Shown piece by piece: positions 34,851 through 48,134 of a stretch of DNA of 64,000 bases. A program made the position numbers and the translations under genes. Position 1 is the first letter of the stretch; every line of letters starts with the position of its first letter. This DNA is from Ophiosphaerella korrae (taxonomy: Eukaryota; Ascomycota; Dothideomycetes; Pleosporales; Phaeosphaeriaceae), in the NCBI GenBank assembly GCA_028456385.1, contig JALNQF010000126.1:62001-126000 (forward strand), in the 5' to 3' direction. Below the pieces are notes generated by a model. The model did not search any database, was not told the origin of the DNA, and worked only from the letters and a program-made list of their open reading frames with translations.

Positions 34851-36400
34851 TATATTTTTTAAAGAATTCTCCTTTATAAGTACTTATATTAGCCTTTAAT
34901 ATATCTATTTTGTTATAGCTAATTTCTCCTATTCTCTAATTAATATATAGGTTAGTTATCTATAACTATAGTATACCTAGTATTATATCTTATTTATTAT
35001 TAATTGTTGTTATGTCTATAATTATATTCTTAATTTCTAGTTTTTTTACCTTTAGTATTAAGGGTACTATTTCGAACTATATAGGTTCTTAGAATAGTTT
35101 TCCTTTAATTATACTTAATTATTAAGGGTATCTCTTTATAGTATACTTTATTCCTTGTATTTCTATAAATTTCTTTAATATAAAGTTTCTTGTAGCTCTA
35201 CTATTAATTATTAGTTATACTTTCTTTTCTTAGTATATACCTATCTTTATAATATATAGACTTCTTATTCCTTCTAGCTTTTCTTACTTTAGTAATTTGT
35301 TAAACTATCTATCTTTTTAGAGCTATAGCCCTACTTTAAGTTTATATTCTTTGTGTTTTAGATATTTATTATTTGTATATTTATACTATAGTCCTCTTTT
35401 GACGTATTTCTTAGTTAACTTAGATCTAGGCCTTACTACTAGGTATCTATCTTCTAGAATTATTTCTTATCCTTAGATATTTTCTACTATAATTACTCTT
35501 GTATAATTATAGCCTCTTCTCCTTATAGGCTATATATTATTATTTACTTTAGGGTTTCTATATATAATATAATTCTTGTCTAAGTATAATATCTATAATA
35601 CTTTAAAGTGTACTAGATATTTTAGGTCTATTATCTTATTATCCCCTTCTTAGTACTTATCTTTACTAGGTATATCTATTATTAAGATATAGTATACTAC
35701 TAGTACCCTTAGTATATAAGCTTTGTTAATCTATTATATTCTTCTTATAAGGTACTACTACTCTTTTAGTATAGGTATTCTTCTTACTACAACTATATAT
35801 TACTTTATCTATTCCTAAAATAGTATAAACGTTATTTTTTTAGGATTGCGTTCTTTCTAGTCTTTATACGCTTCCTCTATACTTATAACTATTAAGTATA
35901 TCTAAATAAATCTCTATTTTTTATTCTATTTCTCTATATCTATTATTGTATAGCTATTGTAACTATATATTATTAGCTAGGTATACTCTATACCTCTTAT
36001 ACTAACCTATTTCTTACTTCTTTATAGTCTTTTAGAGGTAGTTGTAGTAGTCTCTTTATCTAGTACTAGTCCTTTAGCTTAGATTAATAGTACTAGAGGC
36101 TCTTCCCCTTCTAAGTCTTCTATTAGTAAGTCTATTACTTAAGCTATTTCTTCTAGCTAAGCTTTTATTCTTTCTTTTGTTATAGCTACTCTATATCTCT
36201 ATTTTTATAGAAACTATACTACTCTCTATTTACTAGAAAAGTATATATAGTAGTTATTATTATAATAAAAGGTCTAATAGAGTATTATATATTATACTTC
36301 TTTACTCTTAGCTACTTTCTTCTAAGGTTTAGCCTATACTTATAGTGCTTCCTTTTTCTTTTTAGTTATCTTTAACTAAGTTTCTTTTTTTAGGTCTTTA
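34851..36400 (-). pseudogene. Element F: protease and linker
   Basis: Protease site N-S-R-A at 35197-35205 plus the preceding codon on the plus strand. The Cys-rich linker segment is near 35340-35400, with Cys codons now Tyr. The rest is the family linker without a named domain. Confidence 0.75.
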
Positions 36401-37489
36401 CTTCTATAGTCTTTTGTAAAGTGTCCTAGTTTCTTATATTTATAATATACTATATCTTTCTTCTTTTATAATTAGTAGTTTTTTGTATAGTAGCCTAGCT
36501 TACTATAGTTAAAGTACGTAAAGTCTTTATTCTTCTTCTTTTTCTTATCTTTATTAGCGTTAAGGACTATAGGGTCTCCCTTGTTATAGTTCTAGGCGTA
36601 ACTTTTATATTTATTCTTCTTCTATTCTTAAAGATTATTATTAATTTATATTACCTATTACTTTAGAGCTTCTAGTATTTATAGTTTCTCTATATATATT
36701 ATCTTGTATTAGATCTTAGAGTTAAGTCCTTGTTTAAATTATAATATTAAGGCTAACTTATTCTATTCTATATTCTATAATAGTTATTTAAACTATAATA
36801 TATACTTAGGAATACTCTAATTCTATATAAGCTTTTCTAGCTATTCTTTAGCTTATTAGGTAACGTCTATATCTCTAAACACTACTCTTATTTGTTTAGT
36901 AAAGTATTTATAGCTTCTAAAAATAGCTCTAGTTTTATCTTTCTAGGTTATTAGAGAATATATTATATAATCTATCTAGTAAAGTTTATACTATCTTATT
37001 GTATCTTCTTTAAGGTATAATCTAATATATATTACCTTCTTTTCTTCTATATTAAAGTATAGTACTTATACGTCTATCTAGAGTTGTACTAATATAATAA
37101 AAGGTCTTAGTTTCTCCTTTATTCTATTAAATTTCTTAAGGATAGGTATCTTTAGTAGTTTCTTTGTTGTACTTATCTCTAGTCTTTAAGTAATTAGTTC
37201 TATCTAGTTCTATCCTTAGATAATAGCTTTAATTTATACCTTGTTTTGTTTTGCGTAATCCTATAGTTCTTTATTCTACGTTTCTAAGGTATTAATTACT
37301 ATTTTTATATCTTTTTTGTTATTAATTAGTTAGTTAAGACGACCTTTAATTGTTTCCTATATAGTACTATCTAATTTAGGACTACTCTTAGGGGCTTTAC
37401 CTAATTATTTTATTAAACTTTCTACTATCGTGTTAGCTAGACTATGCGTTACTTACGCTTTGCTTCTTATAATAACTAAATTAGTAAGG
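36401..37489 (-). pseudogene. Element F: gag, two CCHC knuckles and leader
   Basis: Knuckles lie near 36420-36455 and 36485-36525 with all ligands as Tyr or Ser. The capsid-like domain occupies about 36650-37220. The leader next to the LTR is the conserved ccttactaatttagttatt on the minus strand (37471-37489). Confidence 0.82.
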
Positions 37490-37916
37490 TATAATAGGCC
37501 GCCTATCGTTAACTATAGGTACCTCTATTAGGAGTTAGTAGATTAAGAGTTAATAGTAAAAGCTTATAGAGTAATCTATAATAACTATAAATAATAGAAG
37601 ATATTTTATAACTATCTTGTATTAGCGTTCTATAGTTAAAGGATTAAATTACTAATACTATCCTAATAATACACATCCTATTAGCTATATACTTGTTGTA
37701 ATCTATAATCTATAGTTGCTAAGACTAATAGATTGTAAATTATCTTAATCTATAATCTATAGGTACTAAGAGTCTATAGATTATAGATTACCCTAGGTGT
37801 CCTAGTTATGTGTAGTCTCCTAATTAAGGTTATTACCCTACTCGTCCTATGCTTTGTTAGCGTCTAAGTTAGGACTAATTAGCTCTATCTTGATTTCTCC
37901 TATTATACCTATAACA
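37490..37916 (-). repeat. 5' LTR of element F
   Basis: Plus strand starts tataataggccgcc and ends cctataaca, where the terminal CA is unmutated. 427 bp, same as the partner. Followed by the aaagt duplication. Confidence 0.92.
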
Positions 37917-38353
37917 AAAGTATAATACCTATATATCTATCTAGATTTATACTAAAGCTAGAAAAGGTCTTAGGTTCTTCTATATTCTATTAAATTTCTT
38001 AAGTATAAGTATTTTAGGTAGTTTCTTTATTGTGCTTAGCTCTAGTCTTTTAGTAATTAATTCTATCTATACTTATCCTACTATAATAGCTTTAATCTAA
38101 GCTTTATTCTACTTAATATAGTTTTATAGTTTCTTATTCTACGTTGTTAGAGTATTAATTAACTATTATATACTCTCTTTGTTAGTAATTAGGTTATTTA
38201 AATTTATTTTAACTACTACCTAGTTAGTATTATCTAACTAATAACTACTTATAGGTACTTTACTTACTCCTTTAAGTATACTTTCTACTATTATATTAGC
38301 TTAGTCTATATACTACTTACGCTTTACTTCTTTTAGTTACTAGATTAGTAAGG
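37917..38353 (-). pseudogene. Element E: gag N-terminal part and leader
   Basis: Minus-strand gag continues from 30889 after F, matching the first 400 bp of gag in D and F, and ends with the conserved leader beside the LTR (38335-38353). Confidence 0.78.
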
Positions 38354-38756
38354 TATAATAAGCTACCTAGTTGTTAACTACTAAGCGCCTAAGGAAAGAG
38401 TATAGTAGACTAAAAGTTAATAACTAAAGTATATATCGTAATTAAGTAATAGACTTATAAAATAATAGAATAATTCTTATAATATTAATATATTATTACT
38501 CTTTGTTAGAGATTAGATTACTAATACTATCTTAATAATATATATTACTACTAACTATATACTTATACTAATCTATTAATCTATTACTTGTATTTAGTCT
38601 TAGTAATAATAGATTATAGATTATAGATTATATTGTATGTTATAATTATAGTTTATTTCCTAATTAAGGTTACTATACTACTTATCTTATACTCTATTAG
38701 TACTTAAGTCTAAGCTAATTAGTTCTATCTAGATTTCTCTTATTATATCTATAATA
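38354..38756 (-). repeat. 5' LTR of element E
   Basis: Plus strand starts tataataagctacc and ends tctataata (403 bp). Contains repeated tagattatagattatagatt arms near 38610-38630. It ends one or two bases before the copia LTR of G2, so E probably inserted at or near that LTR end. Confidence 0.82.
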
Positions 38757-38757
38757 T

Positions 38758-39102
38758 TATAACTTTAACTTTTATAAATAAAGGAATTAAATAAAAGATT
38801 TTATATATAAAGAGATAGACTATATTAGTATAACTAATATAATAAAGAAACTAGTACCTTATTAAAAACAATATTAAAGATCTAGCTTACTACTATCTTA
38901 AGAAACCTAGCTAAGACTACTATAGCGTAAGTATATAGATAGAGTATAGGGTTAAAGATAGAGAATATAATTAATCTACTTAGTTTATACCTAGTACCTT
39001 TAAGTTATAAGTAATTAATTTAAAGAGGAGCTTTTTTAAAAGCTTTAGTCTCTCTCTTTAATAAGGCCTTTATATAGCTATTATAAAAAAGTAATTTTTA
39101 TA
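38758..39102 (+). repeat. Copia LTR, plus orientation (G2)
   Basis: About 345 bp, starting tataactttaacttttataa and ending tttttata before aaactactataacttcc. The same sequence occurs in reverse at 40741-41084 and in plus at 63359-63702. A purine/T block gagcttttttaaaagcttta forms a small hairpin in the second half (near 39025), shared by all copies. Confidence 0.85.
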
Positions 39103-39480
39103 AAACTACTATAACTTCCTTTAAATCTTATAATTAAGAGTCTTACTACTTTAATTAAGTTAAGTAAACTAGTACTTACTTAAACCTAACTACTCTAGCT
39201 CGAGTATTAACTTAAGTATTAAGCTAAGTATTAAGCTACGCACTATATATATATTAGTAAAAAGTACTAATCTTTTACTCTCTAGTAGCGTTACGCGTAT
39301 TAGTAAAAAGTATAAATCTCTTACTTTCTAGTAGCTATCTAGTAACTTTTAATTAAACTAAGTATTAAGTAAAGTACTATACTTAGTATTAATTACGTAT
39401 ACTTAAAAAAGTATATATCTCTTACTTTTCTATAGCTTAAAGCTAAACTAAGATAGCTAGTATTACTTAATACAATCTAA
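39103..39480 (+). repeat. Copia leader with short tandem repeats
   Basis: After the LTR comes the leader aaactactataacttcc, then 12-bp agtattaa-type units at about 39195-39235 and 40-50-bp units containing agtaaaaagtac...ctctagtagc (39245-39340). Equivalent arrays with more 12-bp units lie in K (63785-63965) and in reverse in G (52900-53160). Confidence 0.7.
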
Positions 39481-40712
39481 CTATAATATTAAGAACTAAT
39501 ACTAACTATATAACTTAGCTAACTTAGCTATAGTTAAGATACGTTATATATAAAATCTAGAATTAAATTAACTTAGCCTCTACTATAGAGCTTATAAATA
39601 TACTAAAACTAGTTAATCTTCTAATACTTACTAATTATACTCTAGCTAGTAATACTAAAGAACTAATATATTAGTCTAAACTCTTAGTAGTAAGTCTTAA
39701 AACTTTTAAAGAAGATCTTTAGTACTATAAAACTTTCTTATAATAATACTAAATTAATTAATATATATATAACTAGAAATAAATAAGCCTATAGTATATT
39801 ATAGTATTTATCTAATTATTAGTTTTACTCTATCTACTACGTATATACTATATACTAAATTAATTAATAAGATAATAGCTTACTAACTTAAAATAAATAG
39901 TTAAGAATAATTAGTAGATAGAAAGAGAGTATTCTTATACTAATAAAGAATACTTTAAACTAAAATACCTAGATAGCTAAGTATAACTAAGCTACTATAG
40001 ATACTAAAACTTATTAAGTTATAGAAGTCTTAAATCTTAAAGTAATAACTAAAGATTTTTTCTTAGCTATAAATAAAGCTATACTTATATAGTTAATTAA
40101 TTTTTAAAACTATAAATATTTTAATACGTATATATCTTTAAAAGAAATAATAAAATACTTCTAAGAATATATAATAATAGAGTATCTTCTAAAAAAAAAG
40201 AAAGTAACTTTTATAGTAAATAGTACTTTATTATACTTTACTAATAGTAGTAAATCTACTTAAAGTAAAACTAAAGATAACTCTATTATAAAAAGTACAT
40301 ATTACCTAAAGAAACTTTAAAGACTAAAGTATAATACTAGTAAACTTAAAAAAAGTTAAGTTTAAAAAGAAAAGCCTATAAACGTAGTAACTATACTTAT
40401 AGAAAAAAGTATAGAAAAACTACTACTATAGAAAGAGTACTATACCTTACTTATAGTAGATACTAATCTCTAAAAAATATACTATTATATCTATCTAGAT
40501 AAAGTAGTAAAAAATTAGCGCCTAAATAAGATTATATAAAGACTTATTAATTATAAATATAAGAATAATACTATATTATAAAAGCTAACTAGAAGATAGT
40601 TTAAACTTTAAATAAAGAAATTACTAACTCTAGGTTTTATAGAAGAAGAAGGTTAACTAGAAAGCTAGTAAGTATTAAAAATTAAAAGTATCTTTACTAT
40701 AATAAGCTATTA
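39481..40712 (+). pseudogene. Copia G2: gag-like region, truncated
   Basis: It matches the minus-strand sequence 51640-52860 of G over its length. The frame (RIP stops ignored) gives a basic, Lys/Ser/Pro-rich tail such as K-K-S-x-V-Q-K-E-K-P-I-N near 40350-40385, as expected for a copia gag C-terminus. No zinc knuckle was recognised. It stops at about 40712, before any integrase, and runs into a short leader-like segment and then the reverse LTR of G. Confidence 0.6.
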
Positions 40713-40740
40713 TTAAATATAGAAGAAGTTATAGTAGATT

Positions 40741-41084
40741 AATAAAAAGGATTTTTTATAATAGCTATATAAGGGCTATACTAGAGAGAGATCTTAAAGT
40801 ATTTAGAAAAGCTTTTTTTTAGTTAGATACTTATAACTTAAAATTACTAGGTATAAACTAAGTAGGTTAATTATTCTTTTCTATCTCTAGCCCTACGCTC
40901 TATTTATATATCTATAATATAGTAGTTTTAGCTAGGTCTTTTAAGATAGTAGTAAGCTAAATCCTTAATACTCTTTCTATTAAGGTACTAGTTTCTTTAT
41001 TATATTAGTTATACTAACGTAGACTATCTCTTTATATATAAGATCTTTTATTTAATTCGTTTATTTATAAAGGTTAAGGCTATA
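40741..41084 (-). repeat. 3' LTR of copia G
   Basis: 344 bp, reverse of the G2 LTR. On its low-coordinate side (40720-40740) lies gaagttatagtag, which is the leader that normally follows a 5' LTR, in the same orientation; so this LTR may be shared with a second, truncated minus copia copy. Confidence 0.83.
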
Positions 41085-41400
41085 GTGTTTTTAGCTATAG
41101 TAGAAGTAGTAGCTTAGTAATTATTATACTTATACACTAAGCTAATTAGATCGCCTTACTTACTTAAGTAAGCTAAATAATAGATTCTAAGTATACCTAG
41201 AATCTATTACGCCTTTCTACGTATATACTATTAAGTATCTAATCTTATATATAATTGCGTATCTAATCGCGTATTATATTTCTAATTATATAACTTATCT
41301 AATATACTCTTTTAAGTTAGTAACTTATTAGTAAACTAGATATTTATAAGTTAAGTATAAAATTATTAAAGTAGTCTTAGATTTTATTAAGAAGTACTTT
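41085..41400 (-). other. Copia G: 3' untranslated tail
   Basis: Between RNase H and the LTR there is a tail with repeated attagata/tctaat words (41220-41310) and a tagctaaaa segment next to the LTR that may be the polypurine tract. The same tail, in plus orientation, precedes the LTR of K at 63263-63358. Confidence 0.6.
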
Positions 41401-44177
41401 ATATATTATTTATTATTCTATTACTTCTATTAGTCTAAGCTAATTTAAGAAGCTTTCTTATTTATTTTCTAGTAAGACTTTTATAAAGCTATTTACTATT
41501 ATCTTTATTAATAAAGTATATTCTACTTTAACCTAGCTAGTAGAGACCTTTTATCTTAGCTAATAATTATAGATATTAATATACTAAAGCTTAGTTTATA
41601 GCGTAGCTAGTTTTTTAGGAATAAGCTAGATTATTTAAGTATTATTATACTAGATAGTAACATAGTTTATAGAGAGCTTAACGTATAGTTTATTAAGTAT
41701 TTTTAATATAAATATAGCTTTTTTTACTACTTATAGTATAGCTAGAAATTTAGCTTTAGTTATAGAAGTAGTAATAGTATCTTACTTATTTACTATCTAT
41801 ATAATAAGCCTTTTAAAAAGTTTAATTATATAGCCTTTAGAGCTTTTTTAATCTATAGTATTATTAGTAAAAAAAAGGATTACTAGTAACTTATAATAAG
41901 TTACTTCTACTTAGCTAGAGTACTTTTAATCTTATATAAGAGAGGTATATAAGTACTTAATTAGTAGCTTTATAGTAAGTAGTACTTAAGTTTATAAGAA
42001 ATTAAGCTAGTTATAATATTATAAAAGCTATATTTAGCTAAATAGTTATAGCTATAAATAGAAGTAAACTAATTTTACGTTAGTATTTATTAATTTTAGA
42101 TAGTATTACCTAACTAGTATAGGCTTTAAGTTTAGTAGTAGTTATAAGTATATTATAATAGCTATATAGTTTATCTATAAACTACCTTCTTCTATTAATA
42201 TATACTACTTATAGTAGTTAAATTATATATTACTCTCTATCTTAAATTACTTTAATACTAAGAAACTATTAGAGATCTATTTTTATAGTAATAGTATACT
42301 TTTCTTTTATAAGATTAGTTACTTACTATACTATTATAGTATTATATATCTAATATAGATCTAGGGCCTAAAAGCTTATTAGTCTTAGAGAACTTAAACT
42401 CTATTAGCTAAACTAACTCTAAATAATATTTATACTTCTATAGATTATATCTCTATAACTTAGAAGCTTATTAGCTTCTCTTTTACTTTTTTTCTTTAAT
42501 AGTTTACCTCTTTATAAGCTCTTAGTACTTATATTTCTTAAGTATCTATATACTTTCTTTTTACTATTCCTTTCTTTATAAAACGATACTATAATACTTC
42601 TTTAGTCTTCTACTTATTATATATAATAATAATATTATCTACGTAAAAAAAAAAATTATATATTTAACTATATAGTATAGTTTATATAGTACTATTTAAA
42701 AGCTTATAGCTTTTAGTATAGCTATAAATTCTCTTTATAATAGAAAAGGTAAGATCTAGAAACTATATAAGGCCTTTTAGACTCTAGAGATTATACCTTT
42801 TTATTAGTATCTTAGTATTCTTATATAGATTTCTTAGTCTATTACTATATAAATAAAGGTATTAGTTATATTACACTATTTTAGTTTAAGATTATATTTA
42901 GTAGTAATAGCTATAAGTATCTAATAAGATTAGCTAGCTAGTATTATAGTATAAGTCTCTTATACTATAATATTTTATTACTAGTCTTTTTATATAACAA
43001 GTTAAGCTTAATATTTAATAAAGTAATAATATTTATAAAGCCTATATATATATACTTATATATAGTCTAGTATTTACTAGTTAGTATACTAGATAGGTTT
43101 AGCTAGTACTTTAGTCTATAATCGTATCTAGTAGTAACTAGATAAGTAAGTATACTTAGCTTCTTTAAATAGTTTACCTATTAGATAGCTATCTAGGTAT
43201 ATTTAGTGTAAAAGTAGTAATAGAAGTTAATTATCGTATAGCTTTAGTCTTTTTATAATTATCTTTTTTACTTTAGCTTTATCTATAAGCTCTCTTTAAT
43301 ATTTTTTTAAGTTACTTACCTAGGTACTAGCTATAAAAGCTACTACTTATAGTATAGTCTTAGATTAGCTATAGTTATTATATACTATTAACTCTAGTTA
43401 ATCTCTAGTTATTAAATAGGCTAGTAGTACTACTAGAAGTAGATATAGTAGAAGAGTTAGATAGTAGTCTATAATCTTCTTTTTATAGTAGTAGCTAATT
43501 AGATATTCTTTATTATAGTTTATAGAAATATCTAACTTAGTATTATCTTTATTAAATAACTTAGTTTCTAGCTTATATACTAGCGCTATAAGTTTAATTA
43601 TTTTAATATAAATAGTAATCTTATTTAGTATTTAATATATAAAGTTATCTATTAGATTTTTTATTTTACTATTAAAGATAATTTATTTATTTAAGATTAT
43701 ATCTTATATACTTATTACTTTAGCTATAGGTAGTACTTAGATCTAGTAAATACTTAATAACTAGTATCTTATAAAGTAACTAATCTAATCTTTTAAATTA
43801 AGTTATTATAACTTTAATTTACTATAATATATATTTTAGTTATTATAAAAGCTTTATAACTATATACTTTTAAGTAAGCTAGGGTTAGTTTCTTTACTAA
43901 TACTATAATTTCTTAGTTCTTAGAAACTTTTATAAAGAATACTTTATATAGTATCTTCTAGTTATTTAAGTAACGTAGCGTTTAATTAAATAGATAAACT
44001 CTAGCCTATATAATTTTAGGCTAAAGTCCTTATAGTTAATTTATATTAAGTTATATAGTATATAACCTTTCTTTATTAATTCTTTTAGTACGCTTAGCTC
44101 GTCTATTTTAGGCTTAAGTATCTAGAGCTAAAAGTTTAATAGTAATACTTTATAAGTTTAAATAGCGCTAGACTTCT
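41401..44177 (-). pseudogene. Copia G: reverse transcriptase and RNase H
   Basis: Minus-strand RT site is Y-V-D-N at 42634-42645 (former Y-V-D-D, the Ty1/copia form) in the context F-Y-V-D-N-I-I. RNase H near 41680-41900 reads K-Q-D-T-I-T-T-S-I-T-K-A-K-F-L-A, matching the copia S-x-x-S-T-x-E-A-E-x-x-A signature with Glu-to-Lys RIP changes. It is interrupted at about 42331-42593 by a 260-bp element also found in I, and cut at 44177 by gypsy H. The piece upstream (integrase) continues at 50751. Confidence 0.86.
42331..42593 (-). mobile_element. Dispersed ~260-bp element, copy 1 (in copia G)
   Basis: It matches the reverse complement of the insert at 55107-55367 along its length, including the blocks aagcttattagtcttagag (near 42380) and ttagctaaactaactcta (near 42408). 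The ends carry tattatag / ctataata inverted words, and both copies are flanked by atact on each side. It could be a solo LTR of an unseen family or a MITE. No coding potential. Confidence 0.72.
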
Positions 44178-44608
44178 TGTTATAGGTATAATAAGAGAAA
44201 TCGAGATAGAACTAATTAATCCTAACTTAGATACTAACAAAATATAGGATAAGTAGGGTAACAATCTTAATTAGGAAGCGTACTACAATTTAAATACGTA
44301 AGACGTAGAGTAATCTATAAACACGAGTAATAGATTAGAGTAATCTATAAATACGTGCAAATAGATTAGAGTAATTTATAGGGTTACACGAATAGATTAG
44401 TATAAGTATATAGATATAACTATACGCATTATTAAGATAGTATTAGTAATCTAATCTCTAACTTAGAACGCTAATACTTGATATTGTATACACAAATTAA
44501 CTATTATTTATAGTTATTACTAATTATAATACAAACTTTTGTTATTACTTCCTAATCTACTAATACTCTAGTAGTTACTTGTAGTTAATAACAAGCAACC
44601 CTATTACA
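44178..44608 (+). repeat. 5' LTR of element H
   Basis: Starts tgttataggtataataag and ends ctattaca. Three about 30-bp units with taatctata...tagatta arms at 44310-44400 place it in the A/E/F subtype. Followed by the leader ctttactaatttagttatta. Confidence 0.92.
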
Positions 44609-46870
44609 CTTTACTAATTTAGTTATTATAAAAAGTAAAGCGTAAGTAGCGTATAGTCTAGCTAATATAATAGTAGAAAGTTTAACTAAAAAAGTAGCTA
44701 AAGTACCTATAAGTAGTTATAAATTAGATAATACTATATAGAAGTAAATTAAGGACTATCTAAACAACTTAATCTTAGAAAAGGAAGATATAAAGATAGT
44801 AATTAACGCCTTAGAAACATAGAATAAAGAACTTTAAGAATACGTAAAATAGAATAAACCTTAAATTAAAGTAGTTATTAAAGGATAGAATTAGATAGAG
44901 CTAATTACATAACGCTTAGAGATAAGTACAACAAAGAAACTACTAAAGATACCTATACTTAAGAAATTTAATAGAATAAAGGAAAACTTAAAACCCTTTA
45001 TAGTATTAGTACAACTATAGATTAACGTATAAGTACTATACTTTAATAGAGAAGATAAAAAGGTAATATATATTAGAATATACCTTAAAAGAGATATAAT
45101 AAGATAGTTTAAACCTTACTAGATAGACTATATAATATACACTTAAATAAACTAAAAGGATAAGACAAAAGCTATCTTTAGAAGTTATAAATACTTTACT
45201 AGACGAATAAGAGTAGTATTTAGGGATATAGATATTACTTAATAAGCTAAAGAAAGGCTAGAGAAGCTTATATAGAACAAGAGTATTCCTAAATATATAT
45301 TCTAGTTTAAATAACTATTATAGAATATAGAATAGAATACGCTATCTCTAATACTAAGGTTTAAATAAGGACTAAACTTAAAAATATAATATAAAATAAT
45401 TTATATAGAAAAACTAAGAATACTAGAAGCTTTAAAGTAATAGGTAATCTAAATTAAGAATAATCTTCGAGAATAGAAGAAGAACAAGTATAGAGAATCT
45501 ACCTAGAAATATAATAAGGGAGACCCTATAATCCTTAATACTAATAAGGATAGGAAGAAAAAGAAGAATAAAGACTTTATATATTTTAACTATAGTAAAC
45601 TAGGCTACTATATAAAGAACTACTAATTAAAACAAAAGAAAGATATAATATATTATAAATATAGGAAACTAAGATACTTTATAAAAGATAATAGAAGTAA
45701 AGATCCTAAGAAAGATAAAGAAACTTAGTTAAAAATAACTAAGAATAGAAAGGAAGTACTAAAAGTATAGGCTAAACCTTAAGAGAAAGTAGCTAGGAGT
45801 AAAGAAATACAATATATAATACTCTATTAGACCTTTTACTATAAGGACAACTACTATATATATCTTTCTAGTAAGTAGAGAGTTAGATAGTTTTTATAGA
45901 AGAATAAAGTAGTAGTAATAAAAGAAAGAATAAAAGTATAGCTAGTAGAAATAGCTTATATAATAGACCTACTAATAGAAGACTTAGGGGAAGAAGAACT
46001 CTAGATACTATTAATCTAGGCTAAAGGATTAGTATAAGATAAAGAGACTACTATAGTTACTTCTAAAGAACTATAAGAAGATAAGAAATAAGTTAATATA
46101 AGAAGTATAGAATATACCTAGTTAAATATATATAGCTATAATAGCTATATAACTATAGATATAGAGAAATAAAACAAATAATAGAAATTTATTTAAAAAT
46201 ACTTACTAGTTATAAATATAGAGGAAGCGTACAAAGACTAAAAAGAATATAATCCTAAAGTAACTAAGTTTACAATATTCTAATAATAGATAGAGTAATA
46301 TATAGTTATAGTAGAAAGAATACCTATATAGAAAGAATAGTAATTCCTTATAAGAAAGACGTAATATATTAATAAAGCCTATACACTACGTATACTAATA
46401 ATATATTATGTCCTAGTAATAGTAGGACCTAGAAAGGATAGGTACAAGAAAGGGGACGACAAGAGAATAGATCTAAAATATCTAGTATATATAGAGATAT
46501 TATAAATATTATACCTAAACACGAATTATATTATATATAGGGAACTAAAAGTACGTAACTATACTTAGCTAAAAAGAAAAAAGGGATACGACTAAATAAA
46601 CGCAATTACAAAGAAAGATATCTAAGGTTAGGAAATAATTAGAATACCTAACAACAAATATATAGTAATTAGACTAGGCCTAAAACTATTAAAAGAATAT
46701 ATTTAAAGGAAACTATAGTATAGGTATATATATAATAAATATCTAAAATACAAGAACTATAAACGCAAAATAGGATAATAGCCCTAAAAGGATAGATAGT
46801 TTAAAGAAAGACCTAAGTAAGAAAAGAAATAAAGTATAGGAGGCCTATATATTATAAAAATAGGTATATA
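44609..46870 (+). pseudogene. Element H: gag, knuckles and linker
   Basis: Capsid-like region 44950-45350 (R-Q-F-K-P-Y near 45108-45125). Knuckles F-N-Y-S-K-L-G-Y-Y-I-K-N-Y at about 45591-45630 and Y-Y-K-Y-R-K-L-R-Y-F-I-K-D near 45648-45690; ligands changed to Tyr/Ser. The linker continues to the protease. Stops in frame. Confidence 0.82.
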
Positions 46871-48134
46871 TTACAGAAGAAAAGTATAGATAATAATTAA
46901 TAGTAGAGCTATAAGAAACTTTATATTAAAAATGTTTATAGAAAATTAAGGAATAAAGTATATAACAAAGAAGTACCCTAGGTAATTAAGTATAATTAAA
47001 GGGAAACTATTCTAGGAACTAATTAGGTTTAAAATAACGCCTTTAATATTAAAATTAGAAGGACTAGAAATTAAGAACATAGTTATAGATATAACAATAA
47101 TTAATAATAAATAAGATATAATATTAAGAATACGATAGTTATAAATAACTAACCTAAGAATTAATTAGAGTATAGAGAGAATTAGCTACTATAAGAAGGA
47201 AATATTAAAAGCTAATATAAGCATATATAAAGGAGAATTCCTAAAAGAATATAAAAAATAAGAAGAATAACTTACTAAACCTAAAAACTACCTCCTAAAA
47301 CACTAATTATAGGATCTAATACTAGAACTAGAAGAAAGAAAAGACGTAGGATAGAGCCTAGTTTATAGAAAAATAAAAAAAAATCTAAGATTAAGAGAGT
47401 ATTTATATAAAATGCGCTTAAAAAAGGATAGATAAAAGAATCTAAATCTTTAATAGTATATAGACTTATATTTATAGATAAAAAGAAGATAAATAATAAA
47501 TAACTCTACGTAGACTTTAGAAAAACAAACGCAATTATAAACAAGAACTAATACTCTTTACTATATATAGATAAGATACAAGATAGACTATAGAAAGCTT
47601 AAATCTTTACAAAATTAGATATCTAAAACGTATATTACTAGATTAGAATTAAGAAAAGAGATAAATAGAAAATAGTATTTAGAATACAATATAGACTATT
47701 TAAATATATAGTTATACTATTTAGACTAATAAACGTATTAGTAGCGTTTTAAGAAAGAATTAATATAGTCCTAAGAGAATGCTTAGACGTATTTATATTT
47801 ATATACCTAGATAATATCCTTATATTCTTAGAAATAGAAGAAGAATATATATAGTATATATATAAAGTACTAGAAAATCTAGTAGAGAATAAACTATTCT
47901 TTAAAATAAGGAAATGCGAATTCTATATAAAGGAGATAGATTTCCTTAGATTTATTTTAGAACTAGGAAAAATTAGGATTAACCTAAACAAGATTAAAGT
48001 AATCTAAGAATAGCTAATACCTAAAAACCTACAAGAGGTATAATAATTTTATAGGTTAGTAAACTTTTATAGAAAATTAATAGTAAATTAGTCTAAACTA
48101 ATAGAACTACTAATAAACCTTATAAAGAAAGATA
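46871..48134 (+). pseudogene. Element H: protease and RT, then deletion of RNase H
   Basis: Protease N-S-R-A at 46899-46910; RT Y-L-D-N at 47804-47815. After K-L-I-K-K-D-like sequence the frame jumps at about 48135 straight to N-Q-F-V-D-A-L-S-R-R-L-D, the end of RNase H. In B these points are separated by roughly 460 bp, and both carry gaaagata, which is present once in H, so the deletion probably used this microhomology. Confidence 0.87.

Larger units (their letters stand above)
30895..37916 (-). mobile_element. Element F: complete gypsy retrotransposon inserted in gag of E
   Basis: 7,022 bp, minus strand, two 427-bp LTRs (30895-31321, 37490-37916) and perfect aaagt duplications (30890-30894 and 37917-37921). 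Full domain order from gag to chromodomain. RIP load is between D and E: RT Y-L-D-N, integrase second Asp as Asn. All frames broken. Confidence 0.93.

Noticed and set aside
39020..39050. Short hairpin gagcttttttaaaagcttt as a bacterial-type terminator
   Set aside because: It lies in a copia LTR repeated elsewhere in the window and the context is fungal; it may be an LTR polyadenylation-region feature, but nothing shows that.
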